DNA of 64,000 bases from Mucilaginibacter aquaedulcis (GTDB taxonomy: Bacteria; Bacteroidota; Bacteroidia; Sphingobacteriales; Sphingobacteriaceae), in NCBI RefSeq assembly GCF_030409325.1, contig NZ_JAUFPR010000002.1:682001-746000 (forward strand), given 5' to 3'. Made by a program: the position numbers and the translations under genes. A model generated the notes under the pieces. That model was not told where the DNA came from. It was given only the letters and a program-made list of their open reading frames with translations, and did not search any database. Positions 46,126 through 54,652 of this stretch are shown here, piece after piece (the first letter of the stretch is position 1; each line of letters begins with the position of its first letter).

Positions 46126-46644
46126 TTATTTAAATGAGTCAGGTTCAAAGTCAAGCGACACTGAGTTCATGCAAAATCTTTTATATGTTGGTGGTGGGCC
46201 ATCATCAAATATGTGCCCTAAGTGTGAGCCACAGCGTGCACAAATAACTTCGGTTCTGTGCATGTTATAAGAATTATCAGTTTTATAGATCACACTATTT
46301 TTCCTGATGGGTTCAAAAAAACTTGGCCATCCGCAATCGCTCGCAAATTTGGCGGTTGATTTGAATAATACATTTCCACAAACAGCACAGTAATAAGTGC
46401 CTTTAGCATTGCTATCCCAATACTTCCCGGTAAAAGGGCGCTCGGTAGATTGTTCTCTTGCAACGGCATACAAATCTGCCGAAAGGATTTTTTTCCACTC
46501 TGCATTGCTAACATTTAGTGCCTTAGTATCCGTATTGGAATAATAAGGATTATTTTCGTGTCCGTTTTTTGTTTTCAGGTGTTGCGCGTTTAAACATAAA
46601 GTTGAACCTAAGAACAGGGCGAATAAAATTAATATCGATCTCAT
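46126..46644 (-). CDS. msrB: Exported peptide-methionine (R)-S-oxide reductase
   Basis: A 172-residue MsrB with a signal peptide (MRSILILFALFLGSTLCLNAQ). The zinc cysteines are seen in YYCAVCGN and ICARCGSHLG, CGWPSF is conserved, and RFCMNSVSLDF holds the catalytic Cys. It repairs methionine R-sulfoxide, here outside the cytoplasm. It overlaps msrA by four bases and is downstream of it. Confidence 0.95.
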   Translation of the reverse strand: MRSILILFALFLGSTLCLNAQHLKTKNGHENNPYYSNTDTKALNVSNAEWKKILSADLYAVAREQSTERPFTGKYWDSNAKGTYYCAVCGNVLFKSTAKFASDCGWPSFFEPIRKNSVIYKTDNSYNMHRTEVICARCGSHLGHIFDDGPPPTYKRFCMNSVSLDFEPDSFK

Positions 46645-47276
46645 TTCTTTAGTTTTTCTTTAAACACCTTTTTAAATTTTTCTAATTCGGGTTGTATAAC
46701 ATATTTACAGTACGGCTGATCGCCGTTTAAGCTGTAATAATTCTGATGATAATCTTCAGCCTTATAGAAATTGGTATAGGGCACAACCTGTGTTACAATT
46801 TTGCTTTTATAAGCCTTTTCTGCATTAAGCCTGTCAATATAATAGGTTGCCTTTTGTTTTTGCGTGCTATTATGATAAAAAATAGCAGAGCGATACTGCG
46901 TACCTACATCATTACCTTGTCTGTTCAGCTGAGTTGGATCGTGTGCTACAAAAAATGCTTCCAGCAATTCATCGTAAGAAATTACTGCGGGATCATAAAT
47001 AATATTGCAAGTTTCAGCATGGCCCGTTTTTCCAGTGCAAACCTGTTCATAGGTTGGGTTAGCTACATTGCCTCCGCTAAATCCGGAGATTACTTTTTTC
47101 ACTCCTTTCAGCTGCTGAAATTTAGCTTCGGTACACCAAAAGCACCCAGTAGCGAAAGTTGCTGTATCAACACTTTTTCCTTTTGGCTTTGCAATTGCAA
47201 AGCTATTATCAGAATTGGCGAATACGCTGTGTGATGTAAAAATTAAGAAGGTTAAAAAACAAATTATCCTGGTCAT
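46641..47276 (-). CDS. msrA: Exported peptide-methionine (S)-S-oxide reductase
   Basis: A 211-residue MsrA with an N-terminal signal peptide (MTRIICFLTFLIFTSHSVFA). FATGCFWCTEAKFQ carries the catalytic Cys, and GFSGGNVANPTYEQVCTGKTGHAE, DPTQLNRQGNDVGTQYRS and FYKAEDYHQNYY are typical. It forms a two-gene operon with msrB, giving repair of both sulfoxide isomers in the periplasm. Confidence 0.95.
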   Translation of the reverse strand: MTRIICFLTFLIFTSHSVFANSDNSFAIAKPKGKSVDTATFATGCFWCTEAKFQQLKGVKKVISGFSGGNVANPTYEQVCTGKTGHAETCNIIYDPAVISYDELLEAFFVAHDPTQLNRQGNDVGTQYRSAIFYHNSTQKQKATYYIDRLNAEKAYKSKIVTQVVPYTNFYKAEDYHQNYYSLNGDQPYCKYVIQPELEKFKKVFKEKLKK

Positions 47277-47450
47277 ATTATAAATTTAAAAAGCCTAAAA
47301 CTTTAGTTTCATGAACTAACGTAAAAAACACATGCTTGTATTTATTTATTACTGCTCAGAACCTTCAAAAGCAGCATTTATGAAACAATGTGATGTATCA
47401 ATGACAATTTGCACAGGAATCTCTTTCCTCTATAACCAAAACCGTAATAA

Positions 47451-48650
47451 CTACCCTCTTCTTTTGCGCTCTTTTACGATCAAACTTAACTCGCGACTCA
47501 TTTGCCCAGCAATAGCAGTGTTTTCCTGAGCACGTCTGAATAAATATGGCAATACAGCTTTGATAGGACCGTAAGGAACATATTTAGCCACATTATACTT
47601 TGAATCTGCCAGGTTAAAGCTCAGGTTATCGCTCATACCCAGCAATTGAGAAAAATATACATGAGGGTGTTTATGATCTATCCCTTTGGTATCTAAAAGC
47701 TCAGCAAGTAACCTGCAGCTTTCTTCATTGTGTGTACCAGCTATAAAAGCAATCTTATCAATATGACTTGTGCAATAATCAAGCGCTGAGTCATAATCAA
47801 GATCCGCAGATTTTTTATCTGGCTGTATCGGTGAAGGATAACCCATTTCTTCTGCACGCTTACGTTCTTTTTCCATATATGCACCACGCACAATTTTAGC
47901 TCCCAGTATAAAGCCCTCGCTGTTGGCTATTTCGTGATCATTTAATAACGAGGCCAATTTATCATGCCTGTACATTTGATAGGTATTGTAAACAATGGCC
48001 TTTTGGGTATTAAAGCGGGTCATCATTGTTAAAGCCAGTAAATCAATCGTGTCCTGTATCCAGCTTTCCTCCGCATCAATCATTATTGGTACATTGTTGG
48101 CGTAAGCTTTATCGCAGATGGCCAATACACGGTTTTGCACCTTTTGCCATTCTTGTTCTTCCTCATCAGTAAGAGGTTGGCGTGCATCAAGTTTTTCTAA
48201 TAAGGCAAAACGACCAACTCCTGTTACTTTAAAAACGGTAATTGGCACCGCTTTATCTGTAGCAGCACGTAAAATGGTACGGATAATCTCGTCGCGGGTA
48301 TTGTCAAAAACAGCTTCGTCGTCTTCCCCTTCTATAGAGTAATCTAATATGGTACCTACCCCGCCACTTTGAAGATTTTTTATGGTGTTATTACATTCAT
48401 TGATGGTTTCGCCGCCGCAAAAATGTTTAAATATCGTAGCTTTAATCAAGCTTTTTATAGGTAAACCTATTTTAATAGCGAAGTTAGTGACCGGAGGACC
48501 GATCTTTACCAAAAAGTTAACGTTAATTATCCTGAACAACCAGTAAGCCCGGTTAAGATCAGTGTTCGATGAATGACGAAAAGCGATTTCTGTATTTTCA
48601 AAAGAGAGCTTAGCGTTCTTGTAGTTATTGTTCGTTTCGTTAGAAAGCAT
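47451..48650 (-). CDS. Proline dehydrogenase family protein
   Basis: A proline dehydrogenase (PutA-type TIM barrel), about 399 residues from the preferred ATG at 48650 (MLSNETNN); an earlier in-frame ATG at 48677 adds nine residues. Motifs include GVGTILDYSIEGE, PIMIDAEESWIQ, YNTYQMYRHD, ILGAKIVRGAYMEKER and the C-terminal YVPYGPIKAVLPYLFRRAQEN with the substrate-binding Arg pair. It oxidises proline to pyrroline-5-carboxylate, feeding electrons to quinone. No partner dehydrogenase is nearby. Confidence 0.92.
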   Translation of the reverse strand: MLSNETNNNYKNAKLSFENTEIAFRHSSNTDLNRAYWLFRIINVNFLVKIGPPVTNFAIKIGLPIKSLIKATIFKHFCGGETINECNNTIKNLQSGGVGTILDYSIEGEDDEAVFDNTRDEIIRTILRAATDKAVPITVFKVTGVGRFALLEKLDARQPLTDEEEQEWQKVQNRVLAICDKAYANNVPIMIDAEESWIQDTIDLLALTMMTRFNTQKAIVYNTYQMYRHDKLASLLNDHEIANSEGFILGAKIVRGAYMEKERKRAEEMGYPSPIQPDKKSADLDYDSALDYCTSHIDKIAFIAGTHNEESCRLLAELLDTKGIDHKHPHVYFSQLLGMSDNLSFNLADSKYNVAKYVPYGPIKAVLPYLFRRAQENTAIAGQMSRELSLIVKERKRRG

Positions 48651-48709
48651 CCGCAAAATTATAAAATGATATCTCATTATTCCATGAATAGTTTATTTTT
48701 GCCACTCCC

Positions 48710-48916
48710 ATGATAGAATTCAAATTAACAGGCGACTATATACCCATGATTCAACTATTGAAAGCTGCTAACCTGGTATCAACAGGCGGAGAGGCGCAAA
48801 TAGTTGTAAGTGAGGGCGAAGTAACATATAATGGCGAGGTAGATTATCGCAAACGACTCAAAGTTAAACGCGGTGACGTGGTTGAATTCAGAGGAACTAA
48901 AATCATGGTCATTTAA
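48710..48916 (+). CDS. Small S4-domain RNA-binding protein
   Basis: A 68-residue protein consisting of one S4 domain (IQLLKAANLVSTGGEAQIVV, VTYNGEVDYRKRLKVKRGDVVEF). It resembles the YaaA/RqcP-like single S4 proteins that bind ribosomal or structured RNA. It is followed five bases later by aroB. Confidence 0.88.
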   Translation: MIEFKLTGDYIPMIQLLKAANLVSTGGEAQIVVSEGEVTYNGEVDYRKRLKVKRGDVVEFRGTKIMVI

Positions 48917-48920
48917 TATT

Positions 48921-49979
48921 ATGGATACTATTCAAAGCGATAATTACCCTATTTATTTTAATAATAGCATTGATGAACTGGTTAACTTTATAAAAAAAGG
49001 TAACTACTCACGCTTTTTTGTTTTAACCGATGAGCACACCGGGGTTCATTGTTTGCCTATTGTGAAAAGCAAGATAGAGGGCTTGGGAGATTATGACCTT
49101 ATCGAGGTAAACGCTGGCGAAGAAAGCAAAGATATTGACTTCTGCATAGGCGTATGGAAAATGCTGATTGATTTTGGTGCCGATCGTAAAAGCTTATTGA
49201 TAAACCTTGGTGGTGGTGTTATTACCGACTTAGGTGGCTTCGCGGCATCTACCTTTAAAAGGGGAATAGATTTTGTACACGTACCCACTACCCTTTTGTC
49301 ACAAGTTGATGCATCGGTGGGCGGTAAAACCGGTATCGATATTGATAGTATTAAAAACATCATTGGTACATTTACTCAACCAAAGGCTGTATTTATTGAA
49401 TACGATTTCTTAAAAACACTGCCTGCAAGGCAAATACTCTCGGGCGTAGCAGAAATGCTGAAACATGGTTTAATAACTGATGCAGCTTACTGGAACCAAC
49501 TTAAAGCAAGTGATCTTAAAAATCCGTCAGCTGAACTGATTCATCGTTCTGTGGAAATAAAAAATGTAATTACTATTGAAGATCCCACAGAAAAAGGTAT
49601 CAGAAAAGCGTTGAATTTTGGCCACACCATTGGTCATGCTATTGAAACTAATTCACTAATAAACGATCAGGATCCTTTATCACATGGTGAAGCGATAGCG
49701 ATCGGCATGATCTGTGAATCATATCTGGCATATAAAAAGACAGGGCTAAGTACAGAGGATTTAAATGAGATCACCCAGGTATTCAGTGATCTTTATCCAA
49801 GATATACAATATCCGAGTCGAGTTTTGATACTTTGTTTGCCATTATGCAAAAAGATAAGAAGAATCAAGATGGTAAAATAAATTGCACATTACTGACACG
49901 CATAGGGCAATGCAATATTGATAATATCTGCACAGAACCCGAACTTCGTGAAAGTTTATTGTATTACATTAATTTGTAA
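48921..49979 (+). CDS. aroB: 3-dehydroquinate synthase
   Basis: A 352-residue AroB that cyclises DAHP in the second shikimate step. The NAD-binding INLGGGVITDLGGFAASTFK, PTTLLSQVDASVGGKTGID and metal-site ALNFGHTIGHAIE and HGEAIAIGMI are conserved. I chose the ATG at 48921 (MDTIQSDNYPIYF); a start at 48873 would lie inside the S4 gene. It is separate from the rest of the shikimate genes at 51195-55747. Confidence 0.94.
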   Translation: MDTIQSDNYPIYFNNSIDELVNFIKKGNYSRFFVLTDEHTGVHCLPIVKSKIEGLGDYDLIEVNAGEESKDIDFCIGVWKMLIDFGADRKSLLINLGGGVITDLGGFAASTFKRGIDFVHVPTTLLSQVDASVGGKTGIDIDSIKNIIGTFTQPKAVFIEYDFLKTLPARQILSGVAEMLKHGLITDAAYWNQLKASDLKNPSAELIHRSVEIKNVITIEDPTEKGIRKALNFGHTIGHAIETNSLINDQDPLSHGEAIAIGMICESYLAYKKTGLSTEDLNEITQVFSDLYPRYTISESSFDTLFAIMQKDKKNQDGKINCTLLTRIGQCNIDNICTEPELRESLLYYINL

Positions 49980-49980
49980 G

Positions 49981-50880
49981 ATGTCTGATTTGGATCCCCG
50001 GAACAAAGCCGCATTGGTGTTAATGGCTTTATTGGTAGTACTAACCCTTGTTGAAATGGGTTTAAGCTATTGGGAAAATCGCAAATATTACCAAACACGC
50101 GATACGCTTAATAATATATACCTTACATCGCTCGCTGTAGTAACCAATTTAATGGTTAAAGTGAGCACGTTTGTAGTACTTAGCTTTACTTATCAATACA
50201 GATTATTCCAAATACACAACGCATACTTTTACTGGTTTGTGCTGGTTGTTGCGCAGGATTTTTTGTACTGGGTTTTACATTACACGGGCCACTATTGCAG
50301 GTTTTTTTGGGCAATGCATGTAACTCACCACTCATCAGAGTTGTTCAATTTCACAACCGGGTTTCGCTCAACAGTATTTGAACCATTTTACCGTGTTGTA
50401 TTTTATATGCCCTTGGCATTAATGGGATTTACAGCATTAGATATATTATATGCTTATTTAATCACACAGCTTTACGGCAATCTGGTGCATACGCAATACA
50501 AAATACCATTGCCTAAATGGTACGGATGGTTATTTGTAACACCCTCTCATCATAGGGTTCATCATGCCTCAAATATTCCATATCTGGATAAAAACATGGG
50601 CATGGTACTTATCATTTGGGACAGGGTGTTCGGTACATTCAGAGACGAGGATCTGGAAGAACCGGTTAAGTATGGTTTAACTAAACAACCTGATGATATG
50701 GGGCCCGTTAATATCCTGTTTCATGAGTGGAAGGCTCTCATAAGTGATGTTAAAAATGCACCCGGTATTAAAAATAAGATCAGGTATATGTTAAATCCAC
50801 CTGGCTGGAGCCATGATGGTAGTTCGCAAACAGCACGAATTTTACAACGTGAATACGAAAAACAGCCGTTTGGCAAATAA
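49981..50880 (+). CDS. Sterol desaturase / fatty acid hydroxylase family membrane protein
   Basis: A 299-residue membrane protein starting MSDLDPRNKAALV two bases after the aroB stop. Three or four helices surround the di-iron histidine clusters: HYTGHYCRFFWAMHVTHHSS and SHHRVHHAS. Family members hydroxylate or desaturate lipids, using oxygen. The substrate is not visible. Confidence 0.9.
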   Translation: MSDLDPRNKAALVLMALLVVLTLVEMGLSYWENRKYYQTRDTLNNIYLTSLAVVTNLMVKVSTFVVLSFTYQYRLFQIHNAYFYWFVLVVAQDFLYWVLHYTGHYCRFFWAMHVTHHSSELFNFTTGFRSTVFEPFYRVVFYMPLALMGFTALDILYAYLITQLYGNLVHTQYKIPLPKWYGWLFVTPSHHRVHHASNIPYLDKNMGMVLIIWDRVFGTFRDEDLEEPVKYGLTKQPDDMGPVNILFHEWKALISDVKNAPGIKNKIRYMLNPPGWSHDGSSQTARILQREYEKQPFGK

Positions 50881-50924
50881 AATTTGGTTAGCCAAGATTA
50901 TTTTACAAAAAATAAAATTTTCTA

Positions 50925-50954
50925 TTGACAAAAACATTTTTTACCGTACATTTA
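50925..50954 (+). promoter_or_regulatory. Promoter of the aromatic amino acid operon
   Basis: TTG at 50925-50927, exactly 19 bases of spacer, and TACATTTA at 50947-50954 match the phylum promoter with one mismatch. The start site would fall near 50960, about 13 bases before the leader peptide ATG. Confidence 0.6.
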
Positions 50955-50972
50955 CAACATAATAAAAAGCAA

Positions 50973-51038
50973 ATGAAATTTACAAGCGCATATTACTTTG
51001 GTTACTACTTTTACTTTAACAGTGAGAGCCGGGACTAA
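50973..51038 (+). CDS. Aromatic leader peptide of the phe/aro attenuator
   Basis: A 21-residue open frame with nine Phe or Tyr residues, eight of them in the run YYFGYYFYF. No Trp is present. Its last sense codons and stop (CGG GAC TAA) overlap the 5' strand of a possible antiterminator. It lies 156 bases upstream of prephenate dehydratase and downstream of a good promoter. This is the arrangement of ribosome-mediated attenuation: shortage of charged tRNA-Phe or tRNA-Tyr would stall the ribosome in the run. Confidence 0.85.
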   Translation: MKFTSAYYFGYYFYFNSESRD

Positions 51039-51100
51039 TATGTACTTAAAACACACATAAAGAACTTAAAAAGTCCCGGCACAAAATGCCGGGACTTTTT
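51027..51100 (+). terminator. Attenuator: antiterminator and intrinsic terminator
   Basis: The terminator pairs 51068-51080 with 51088-51100 (13 base pairs, GTCCCGGC/GCCGGGAC core, loop ACAAAAT, T run at the end). The segment GCCGGGACT at 51028-51036 is identical to the terminator's 3' arm (51088-51096) and can instead pair with its 5' arm (51072-51080) to make the antiterminator. A ribosome at the leader stop codon would cover it and allow termination. Confidence 0.88.
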
Positions 51101-51194
51101 GCTTTAACGGGGTTTATGAAACCATGATGAGTAGTCAAAACAATTAATAAATGCACTGGATAGCTTTATCACTTTTAAAGAACAAATTACACTA

Positions 51195-52097
51195 ATGAAA
51201 ATAGAAAAACCAAGAGTTGCAATACAAGGTATCCGTGCTTCTTTTCACGAAGAAGCAGCTTTGAGATATTTTGGAGAAAATGCGCAAACCATTGAATGCA
51301 ACTCTTTCAAGCAAACATTTGAGGCATTAAAAAACAAAGAGGCCGATTATGTGGTAATGGCAATCGAAAACAGCATTGCCGGAAGCATATTACCTAACTA
51401 TACATTATTGCTTGACTATGGTTTTCCTGTTGTTGGTGAAATTTACTTGCCTATTCAATTACACTTAATGGCATTGCCAGGTGTAAAATTTGAAGATGTT
51501 AAGTATGTGACCTCGCACCCTATTGCTTTACGTCAGTGTGTTGATTTTTTTGACGAGTATCCTAATTTAAAAATTGTAGAAAGCGTGGATACAGCAGCCT
51601 GTGCTAAACGCATCCGCGATGAACAACTGACCGATACTGTTGCTATCGCAAATGCCTTAGCGGCAAAACTTTACGGGCTTGATGTATTGGAGCGCCGGAT
51701 AGAATCAAATAAAAAGAATTTTACCCGTTTCCTGATCATCACTAACCATGACAATGTTGAGAAAAAGAATGCTAATAAAGCCTCTTTATGCTTTCAGGTA
51801 AGTAATAAAGTTGGATCATTGGCCAAAGTGCTGAACATCTTTGCTGAAGAAGGCATAAATATGAGTAAAATACAGTCGATGCCTATTTTGGGAAAACGTA
51901 ATGAATACAATTTTTACGTAGACGTTGAATGGGATGAACAGAAACAATACGATGCTTCCATACGCCAAATACTAAAGTACACGCACAATTTCAACATACT
52001 TGGCGAATATGAACGCCATGATGACGAACCAACTACATCAAGGCCACAGAAAAACGAAAGAGTTAGGAAATACATCAACATACGAAGAAACATTTAA
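51195..52097 (+). CDS. pheA: Prephenate dehydratase
   Basis: A 300-residue monofunctional PheA without chorismate mutase. The catalytic domain (VAIQGIRASFHEEAAL, VMAIENSIAGSILPNY, VTSHPIALRQC, and KKNFTRFLII with the Thr-Arg-Phe motif) spans 1-190; the ACT domain follows (NKVGSLAKVLNIFAEEGINM), expected to bind Phe for feedback inhibition. Chorismate mutase is provided by the next gene. It is the first structural gene after the attenuator. Confidence 0.93.
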   Translation: MKIEKPRVAIQGIRASFHEEAALRYFGENAQTIECNSFKQTFEALKNKEADYVVMAIENSIAGSILPNYTLLLDYGFPVVGEIYLPIQLHLMALPGVKFEDVKYVTSHPIALRQCVDFFDEYPNLKIVESVDTAACAKRIRDEQLTDTVAIANALAAKLYGLDVLERRIESNKKNFTRFLIITNHDNVEKKNANKASLCFQVSNKVGSLAKVLNIFAEEGINMSKIQSMPILGKRNEYNFYVDVEWDEQKQYDASIRQILKYTHNFNILGEYERHDDEPTTSRPQKNERVRKYINIRRNI

Positions 52098-52182
52098 AGC
52101 TCATTTTCAACTATTTAAACTCAACAATTAACATAAAAATATATCAATCATACCGGCCTATTCCGGATTAATAATTAAAACA

Positions 52183-53310
52183 ATGAAACTGAATTTAAAC
52201 ATACAGCCGCTCCACACCTGGATCAAGACTGGAAAAGAACCTTTAGTAATTGCAGGCCCTTGCAGTGCCGAAACTGAAGATCAATTAGTAGCCACAGCTC
52301 ACTTATTAGCACAAACCGGCCGTATATCTGCCTTACGTGCAGGTATCTGGAAACCACGTACCCGTCCGGGTGAATTTGAGGGCATTGGCAGTATTGGCTT
52401 GGAATGGTTAAAACGTGCCAAAGAAGAAACCGGTTTACCAACTGCTGTAGAAGTTGCTACCGCTAAACACGTAGAAGAAGCTTTAAAAGCAGGTGTTGAT
52501 ATATTATGGGTAGGTGCTCGTTCAACAGCTAATCCTTTTACCGTACAGGAAATTGCCGACGCATTAAAAGGTGTTGATGTACCCGTAATGATTAAAAACC
52601 CTGTAAACCCTGATCTTTCTTTATGGGTTGGTGCATTGGAGCGTATTAACAATGCAGGTATCACCAAACTGGCAGCTATACACCGCGGCTTCTCATCTTA
52701 CGAAAAATCAGCTTTCCGTAACGAACCAATGTGGGATATCGCCATCAACTTAAAAACATTGGCTCCTGAATTACCTATCATTAACGATCCAAGCCACATT
52801 ACCGGTAATCGTGATCTGATTGGTTACATATCTCAAAAAGCTTTAGACCTTGACATGCAAGGATTAATGATCGAATCGCACATTGATCCAAGTGTTGCCT
52901 GGACAGATGCCAAACAACAGGTTACCCCTGCTGCCCTGGTTGATATCATCGACCACCTGGCTTTAAGAAAACCAGAAATCCGTAACGCAGAACTTAATGA
53001 TAAACTTGCTGAGCTACGTAATCAAATTGATAAGATAGATGATCTGGTTATTCAAAAAATTGCTGAGCGTATGCAAATAGCAGAGAAGATCGGTACTCAT
53101 AAAAAAGATAACAACATTACCATTTTACAAGTTGGCCGTTGGGATGAGATTGTGCAAAAACGTACAAACTACGCTAAAGCGTTAAAATTAAGCCCGGAGT
53201 TTACCGAAAAATTGCTTGAATTATTACACAGCGAATCTATCCGCAGACAAACTGAGATCATGAATAACAGTGAAGCCGGACAAGCAGCAGAAAAACTAAC
53301 ACACGTATAA
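52183..53310 (+). CDS. Bifunctional DAHP synthase / chorismate mutase
   Basis: A 375-residue fusion. Residues 1-265 are a type I-beta DAHP synthase (LVIAGPCSAETEDQL, LRAGIWKPRTRPGEFEG, HRGFSSYEKSAFRN, INDPSHITGNRDLI), which starts the shikimate pathway. Residues 280-375 are an AroQ chorismate mutase (LRNQIDKIDDLVIQKIAERM, IGTHKKDNNITILQVGRWDE). The fusion joins the first and the post-chorismate steps and is common in Bacteroidota. It lies 85 bases after pheA. Confidence 0.95.
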   Translation: MKLNLNIQPLHTWIKTGKEPLVIAGPCSAETEDQLVATAHLLAQTGRISALRAGIWKPRTRPGEFEGIGSIGLEWLKRAKEETGLPTAVEVATAKHVEEALKAGVDILWVGARSTANPFTVQEIADALKGVDVPVMIKNPVNPDLSLWVGALERINNAGITKLAAIHRGFSSYEKSAFRNEPMWDIAINLKTLAPELPIINDPSHITGNRDLIGYISQKALDLDMQGLMIESHIDPSVAWTDAKQQVTPAALVDIIDHLALRKPEIRNAELNDKLAELRNQIDKIDDLVIQKIAERMQIAEKIGTHKKDNNITILQVGRWDEIVQKRTNYAKALKLSPEFTEKLLELLHSESIRRQTEIMNNSEAGQAAEKLTHV

Positions 53311-53318
53311 TTTATATA

Positions 53319-54626
53319 GTGATGCAAAACATCATCCTGAAAAAAGGTAATAAGCAAGTAAACGGCACGGTAAATCTTACCGGCTCAAAAAGTGAATGTA
53401 ACCGCGCATTGGTTATTGAGGCCTTAAGCGGCGGCAAAGTGAAAGTGGAAAATATTTCTGATGCGGCCGATGCTGTTTTACTGGCTGGTATATTAAGGCA
53501 TAATCAGGAGTCAGGAATCAAGAATCAACAAGTTCTTGCTGGTAGGGAACCACTCACCACTCACTATTCACCGCTCACCACTGTTGATATAGGCCCTGCC
53601 GGTACTGCAATGCGCTTTTTAACCGCTTATTTTGCTATACAGGATAATGAAGTAATATTAACCGGTAGTCAGAGGATGAAAGAAAGACCAATAGGCATAT
53701 TGGTTGATGCGCTGAGAGAGTTGGGTGCCCATATTGACTATGAAGAAAAAGAGGGATTCCCTCCTATTAAACTAAAAGGCAGTTTCGAGCAGCAAACTAG
53801 TAAGATCAGTATTAAAGGTAACATTAGCAGTCAGTATATTACCGCTTTGTTACTCATCGCTGCCCGACTGCCTTTTGGTTTGGAATTACATATTGAAGGT
53901 GAATTAACTTCACGCCCCTATGTTGAAATGACACTTGCAATGCTGAAGACCGCAAATATACAGCACACCTGGCAAGACAACGTCATTACAATATCAAATC
54001 AGGAGTTTGCTACGACAGAATTACATGTTGAACCTGATTGGAGTGCCGCATCGTATTGGTATTCAATTGCTGCATTAGCGGATAAGGCGGAAATATTTTT
54101 AACCGGTTTAACACCTTACAGCCTTCAGGGCGACAGTGTGATCACGGAGATCATGGCAAACTTTGGTATTACTTCTCAGTTTAAGGATGGTGGTGTACAA
54201 TTGATAAAGGAGGCAAAGCCAATTACACGAAAAGCATTTGACCTTAAAGAATGTCCTGATCTGGCACAAACCATTATCGTGGTGTGCGCCGCTTTAAATC
54301 ATGAAGCCACTTTTACGGGCCTGGAAACTTTAAAAATAAAGGAAACAGACCGGATTTTAGCACTGCAAACCGAGTTGGCAAAAATGGGTGTAAAACTGAT
54401 TGAAAATGACGAGGTTTATCAATTAGACTGCAGTGAAAAGTTTATCCCTGAGCGAATGTTTATCAATACCTATCATGATCATCGTATGGCTATGGCATTT
54501 GCACCACTCGCTTTGATTAGTCCTGAACTGGAGTTTGAGAACGGACCGGTAGTTGATAAATCGTACCCTGCCTTTTGGACAGATCTGGAGAAGATTGGTT
54601 TTGAAGTAAAGCAAATAGAAGCATAA
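53319..54626 (+). CDS. aroA: 3-phosphoshikimate 1-carboxyvinyltransferase with repeat insertion
   Basis: A 435-residue EPSP synthase: NLTGSKSECNRALVIEAL, DIGPAGTAMRFLTAYFA, QRMKERPIGILVDAL, GNISSQYITALLL, DWSAASYWY, KETDRILAL and NTYHDHRMAMAFAPLAL are all present, so it should be active. Between VLLAGILRHN and TTVDIGPAG there is an extra stretch of about 25 residues (starting QESGIKNQQV) encoded by 7-base tandem repeats at 53504-53582. It lies eight bases after the DAHP synthase gene. Confidence 0.94.
   Translation: MMQNIILKKGNKQVNGTVNLTGSKSECNRALVIEALSGGKVKVENISDAADAVLLAGILRHNQESGIKNQQVLAGREPLTTHYSPLTTVDIGPAGTAMRFLTAYFAIQDNEVILTGSQRMKERPIGILVDALRELGAHIDYEEKEGFPPIKLKGSFEQQTSKISIKGNISSQYITALLLIAARLPFGLELHIEGELTSRPYVEMTLAMLKTANIQHTWQDNVITISNQEFATTELHVEPDWSAASYWYSIAALADKAEIFLTGLTPYSLQGDSVITEIMANFGITSQFKDGGVQLIKEAKPITRKAFDLKECPDLAQTIIVVCAALNHEATFTGLETLKIKETDRILALQTELAKMGVKLIENDEVYQLDCSEKFIPERMFINTYHDHRMAMAFAPLALISPELEFENGPVVDKSYPAFWTDLEKIGFEVKQIEA
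53504..53582 (+). repeat. Heptanucleotide tandem repeats inside aroA
   Basis: Four units TCAGGAG, TCAGGAA, TCAAGAA, TCAACAA (53504-53531) are followed by 18 unrelated bases and then by CCACTCA, CCACTCA, CTATTCA, CCGCTCA and a partial CCACT (53550-53582). The block keeps the aroA frame open. Such 7-base arrays are usually intergenic. Confidence 0.8.
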
Positions 54627-54652
54627 AATAATTTAAACGCTACATTAATAAC

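Noticed and set aside
47332..47529. 65-codon plus-strand frame before proline dehydrogenase
   Set aside because: It overlaps the end of the proline dehydrogenase gene on the other strand and has no recognisable features.
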